A stretch of DNA of 6,697 nucleotides from Clostridium_T sp040217795. Its GTDB lineage: Bacteria > Bacillota > Clostridia > Clostridiales > Clostridiaceae. Of the stretch, positions 5,440-6,697 are shown piece after piece. The position numbers were made by a program, and so were the translations under genes. Position 1 is the stretch's first letter. Every line of letters starts with the position of its first letter. Under the pieces are notes generated by a model. The model was not told the origin of the DNA. It saw only the letters and a program-made list of their open reading frames with translations, and did no database searches. Location: contig JBEHWK010000167.1 in assembly GCA_040217795.1 (NCBI GenBank), positions 1 to 6,697 of the forward strand. Reading direction: 5' to 3'.

Positions 5440-6697
5440 ATCCAAGATTGAAAAAATATGTGTGGATGATTTCGCAATTAGAAAAAGATTCTCCTACGGA
5501 ACAGTTATGGTTAATCTGGAAACACATAGGATTATTGACATTATTCCGTCAAGAGATAGTTCTGAAGTAAAAAAATGGCTTGATACGTATCCCAATTTAA
5601 AAGTAGTATCAAGGGACGGGTCTTCAACATATGCAGCAGCCATAGCAAGCTCTCATCCTCATGCAATACAAATCAGTGACAGATTCCACATAATAAAGGG
5701 GCTGACCGAGGCTATTACTAAGTATATTGTCAGGAAATTTCCGTCTAGGGTAGAAATATCATCAGTCACAGTGCTAACACCCGAAATGCAGGCACTATAC
5801 GATACTTCTAACAGATCACAGAGGATAAAGTATGCTCAACAGAAACGAAAAGAAGGTCTCACAATAAGTGAAATCGCATTATTGCTGCATTCAGGAACAA
5901 AAACAATAAATAAATATCTTTCAATACCAGAAACTGAAATTCCAGAAGACAAGAAACCATCCCGTGAACGCCAGCATCAACTGGCGATTGAACAAAAGCA
6001 AAAAGAAGTGGACGAGACAAGAGAGCTTTACAAACAGGGATATACTGTTACAGAAATCGGAAGGATTATGCACCATATATCTAATACGGTAAAGAAATAT
6101 TTGGATCCAGTTTATTCAGTTGTCAGCGTGTGCTATGATAATCGAATTCCTGGTAAACTTGCGCCATATGAAAATCAAGTATTAGAATTAAGAAGTCAGG
6201 GTTATACATACCAAAGAATCCACGATATCATAAGCAACGCTGGATATGACGGAAGTGTATCATCGTTACGCATGTTCATGCAAAAGGAGCGTGCACATGC
6301 CAAATGTCAATGCGAGAATATATGTAAGCAGAAAGATTATGTTCAACGCAAGAATCTATGCCAACTCATATATAAAAATCTGGAAAAGGTCAAGAATTTA
6401 TCGGATGAAAAATATGAAACAGTAATAAAGGAATATCCAATACTATTAACTCTTTACACAATGATAAAAGACTTTCACAGAATTATTTTCTCCAAGAAAC
6501 CAGAAGAACTTGAAACATGGATATGTGAAGCAAAAAAACTGGATATTTCAGAATTACATTCCTTCATTGAAGGGCTTTATAAAGACATGGAAGCTATAAA
6601 AAATGGTATAACATATCAGTATAATAATGGTTTAGCAGAAGGTAGCGTTAATAAGATCAAGGTAATAAAACGCATCATGTATGGACGCAATAGTTTT
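5420..6697 (+). CDS. ISL3-family transposase, catalytic part, running off the window
   Basis: An open frame of 426 codons from the ATG at 5420 to the window end, with no stop. It holds the ISL3 DDE domain. The first Asp is in CVDDFAIRKRFSYGT (16/17), the second is Asp66 in VVSRDGSSTYA, then SDRFHIIKGL (87-95), and the Glu is Glu407 in NNGLAEGSVNKIKVIKR, followed by MYGRNSF. Between the second Asp and the Glu lies a long insertion with three HTH-like modules (about 134-168, 195-229 and 249-290) and a Cys cluster (C296, C298, C302, C313) that might bind metal. The ATG overlaps the end of the upstream ORF by 20 bases and has no ribosome binding site (CACTACTTAAAAAAA precedes it), so it is most likely made by frameshift or is dead. 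The fused protein would exceed 567 aa. All catalytic residues are intact, which suggests the split is recent or programmed. Confidence 0.85.
   Translation, partial: MPSIVNKSKIEKICVDDFAIRKRFSYGTVMVNLETHRIIDIIPSRDSSEVKKWLDTYPNLKVVSRDGSSTYAAAIASSHPHAIQISDRFHIIKGLTEAITKYIVRKFPSRVEISSVTVLTPEMQALYDTSNRSQRIKYAQQKRKEGLTISEIALLLHSGTKTINKYLSIPETEIPEDKKPSRERQHQLAIEQKQKEVDETRELYKQGYTVTEIGRIMHHISNTVKKYLDPVYSVVSVCYDNRIPGKLAPYENQVLELRSQGYTYQRIHDIISNAGYDGSVSSLRMFMQKERAHAKCQCENICKQKDYVQRKNLCQLIYKNLEKVKNLSDEKYETVIKEYPILLTLYTMIKDFHRIIFSKKPEELETWICEAKKLDISELHSFIEGLYKDMEAIKNGITYQYNNGLAEGSVNKIKVIKRIMYGRNSF

Larger units (their letters stand above)
4899..6697 (+). mobile_element. ISL3-family insertion sequence (left end to beyond the window)
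   Basis: The element is recognised by its transposase, in two overlapping frames. The left end is placed at 4899-4902, where the IS66 reading frame loses homology and GGGGTTCTTTCC begins. G-rich starts followed by TTCTTT-like sequence are typical of ISL3 terminal repeats, and the likely repeat runs to about 4923. ISL3 elements usually make an 8-bp target duplication; if the boundary is right, its left copy would be CCAGAATA (4891-4898). The right end is outside the window, so the inverted repeat partner and the duplication cannot be confirmed here. Confidence 0.75.

Noticed and set aside
5262..5477. 71-codon minus-strand frame at the transposase junction
   Set aside because: It is antisense to the ISL3 transposase and has no recognisable features.

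Overview
The window is AT-rich DNA with strong AGGAGG-type ribosome binding sites, Clostridium-style gene content and a ThlA-type thiolase. It most likely comes from an anaerobic, butyrate- or solvent-forming Clostridium or a close relative. This is inferred from gene families and composition; no species is assigned.

Left part (1-955): the last ~60 codons of a probable NUDIX hydrolase are followed by a 129-aa MerR-family regulator of the AdhR/NmlR type. The regulator's promoter has the classic 19-bp spacer filled by a perfect 18-bp palindrome, so it probably regulates itself. A hairpin follows the gene, then a short region with no recognisable gene.

Middle part (912-4329): a LysR-type regulator (minus strand, with its own promoter and a probable terminator) is divergent from a two-gene unit on the plus strand. 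The first gene is a complete acetyl-CoA acetyltransferase with all catalytic residues. The second, 35 bases downstream, is a double-[4Fe-4S] protein related to epoxyqueuosine reductase QueG that seems to lack the QueG catalytic Asp. The thiolase leader carries an 18-bp inverted repeat matching the published Rex consensus at 13 of 14 fixed positions. The thiolase is therefore plausibly controlled by the NADH/NAD+ ratio and perhaps also by the divergent LysR protein.

Right part (4362-6697): this is a nested mobile-element region. A remnant of an IS66-family transposase (minus strand, C-terminal third only) stops abruptly where the left end of an ISL3-family element begins. The ISL3 transposase is split at an A8 run into an N-terminal zinc-finger/HTH ORF and a long ORF, in the +1 frame, carrying the DDE catalytic domain; the latter runs off the window. 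Removing one A would fuse them exactly where the family sequence is continuous. The long ORF has three HTH-like modules between its second Asp and its Glu.

I see no wholly new system. The points most worth checking are the Rex-type operator, the QueG-like protein coupled to a thiolase, the A8-split transposase, and the ISL3-into-IS66 junction.
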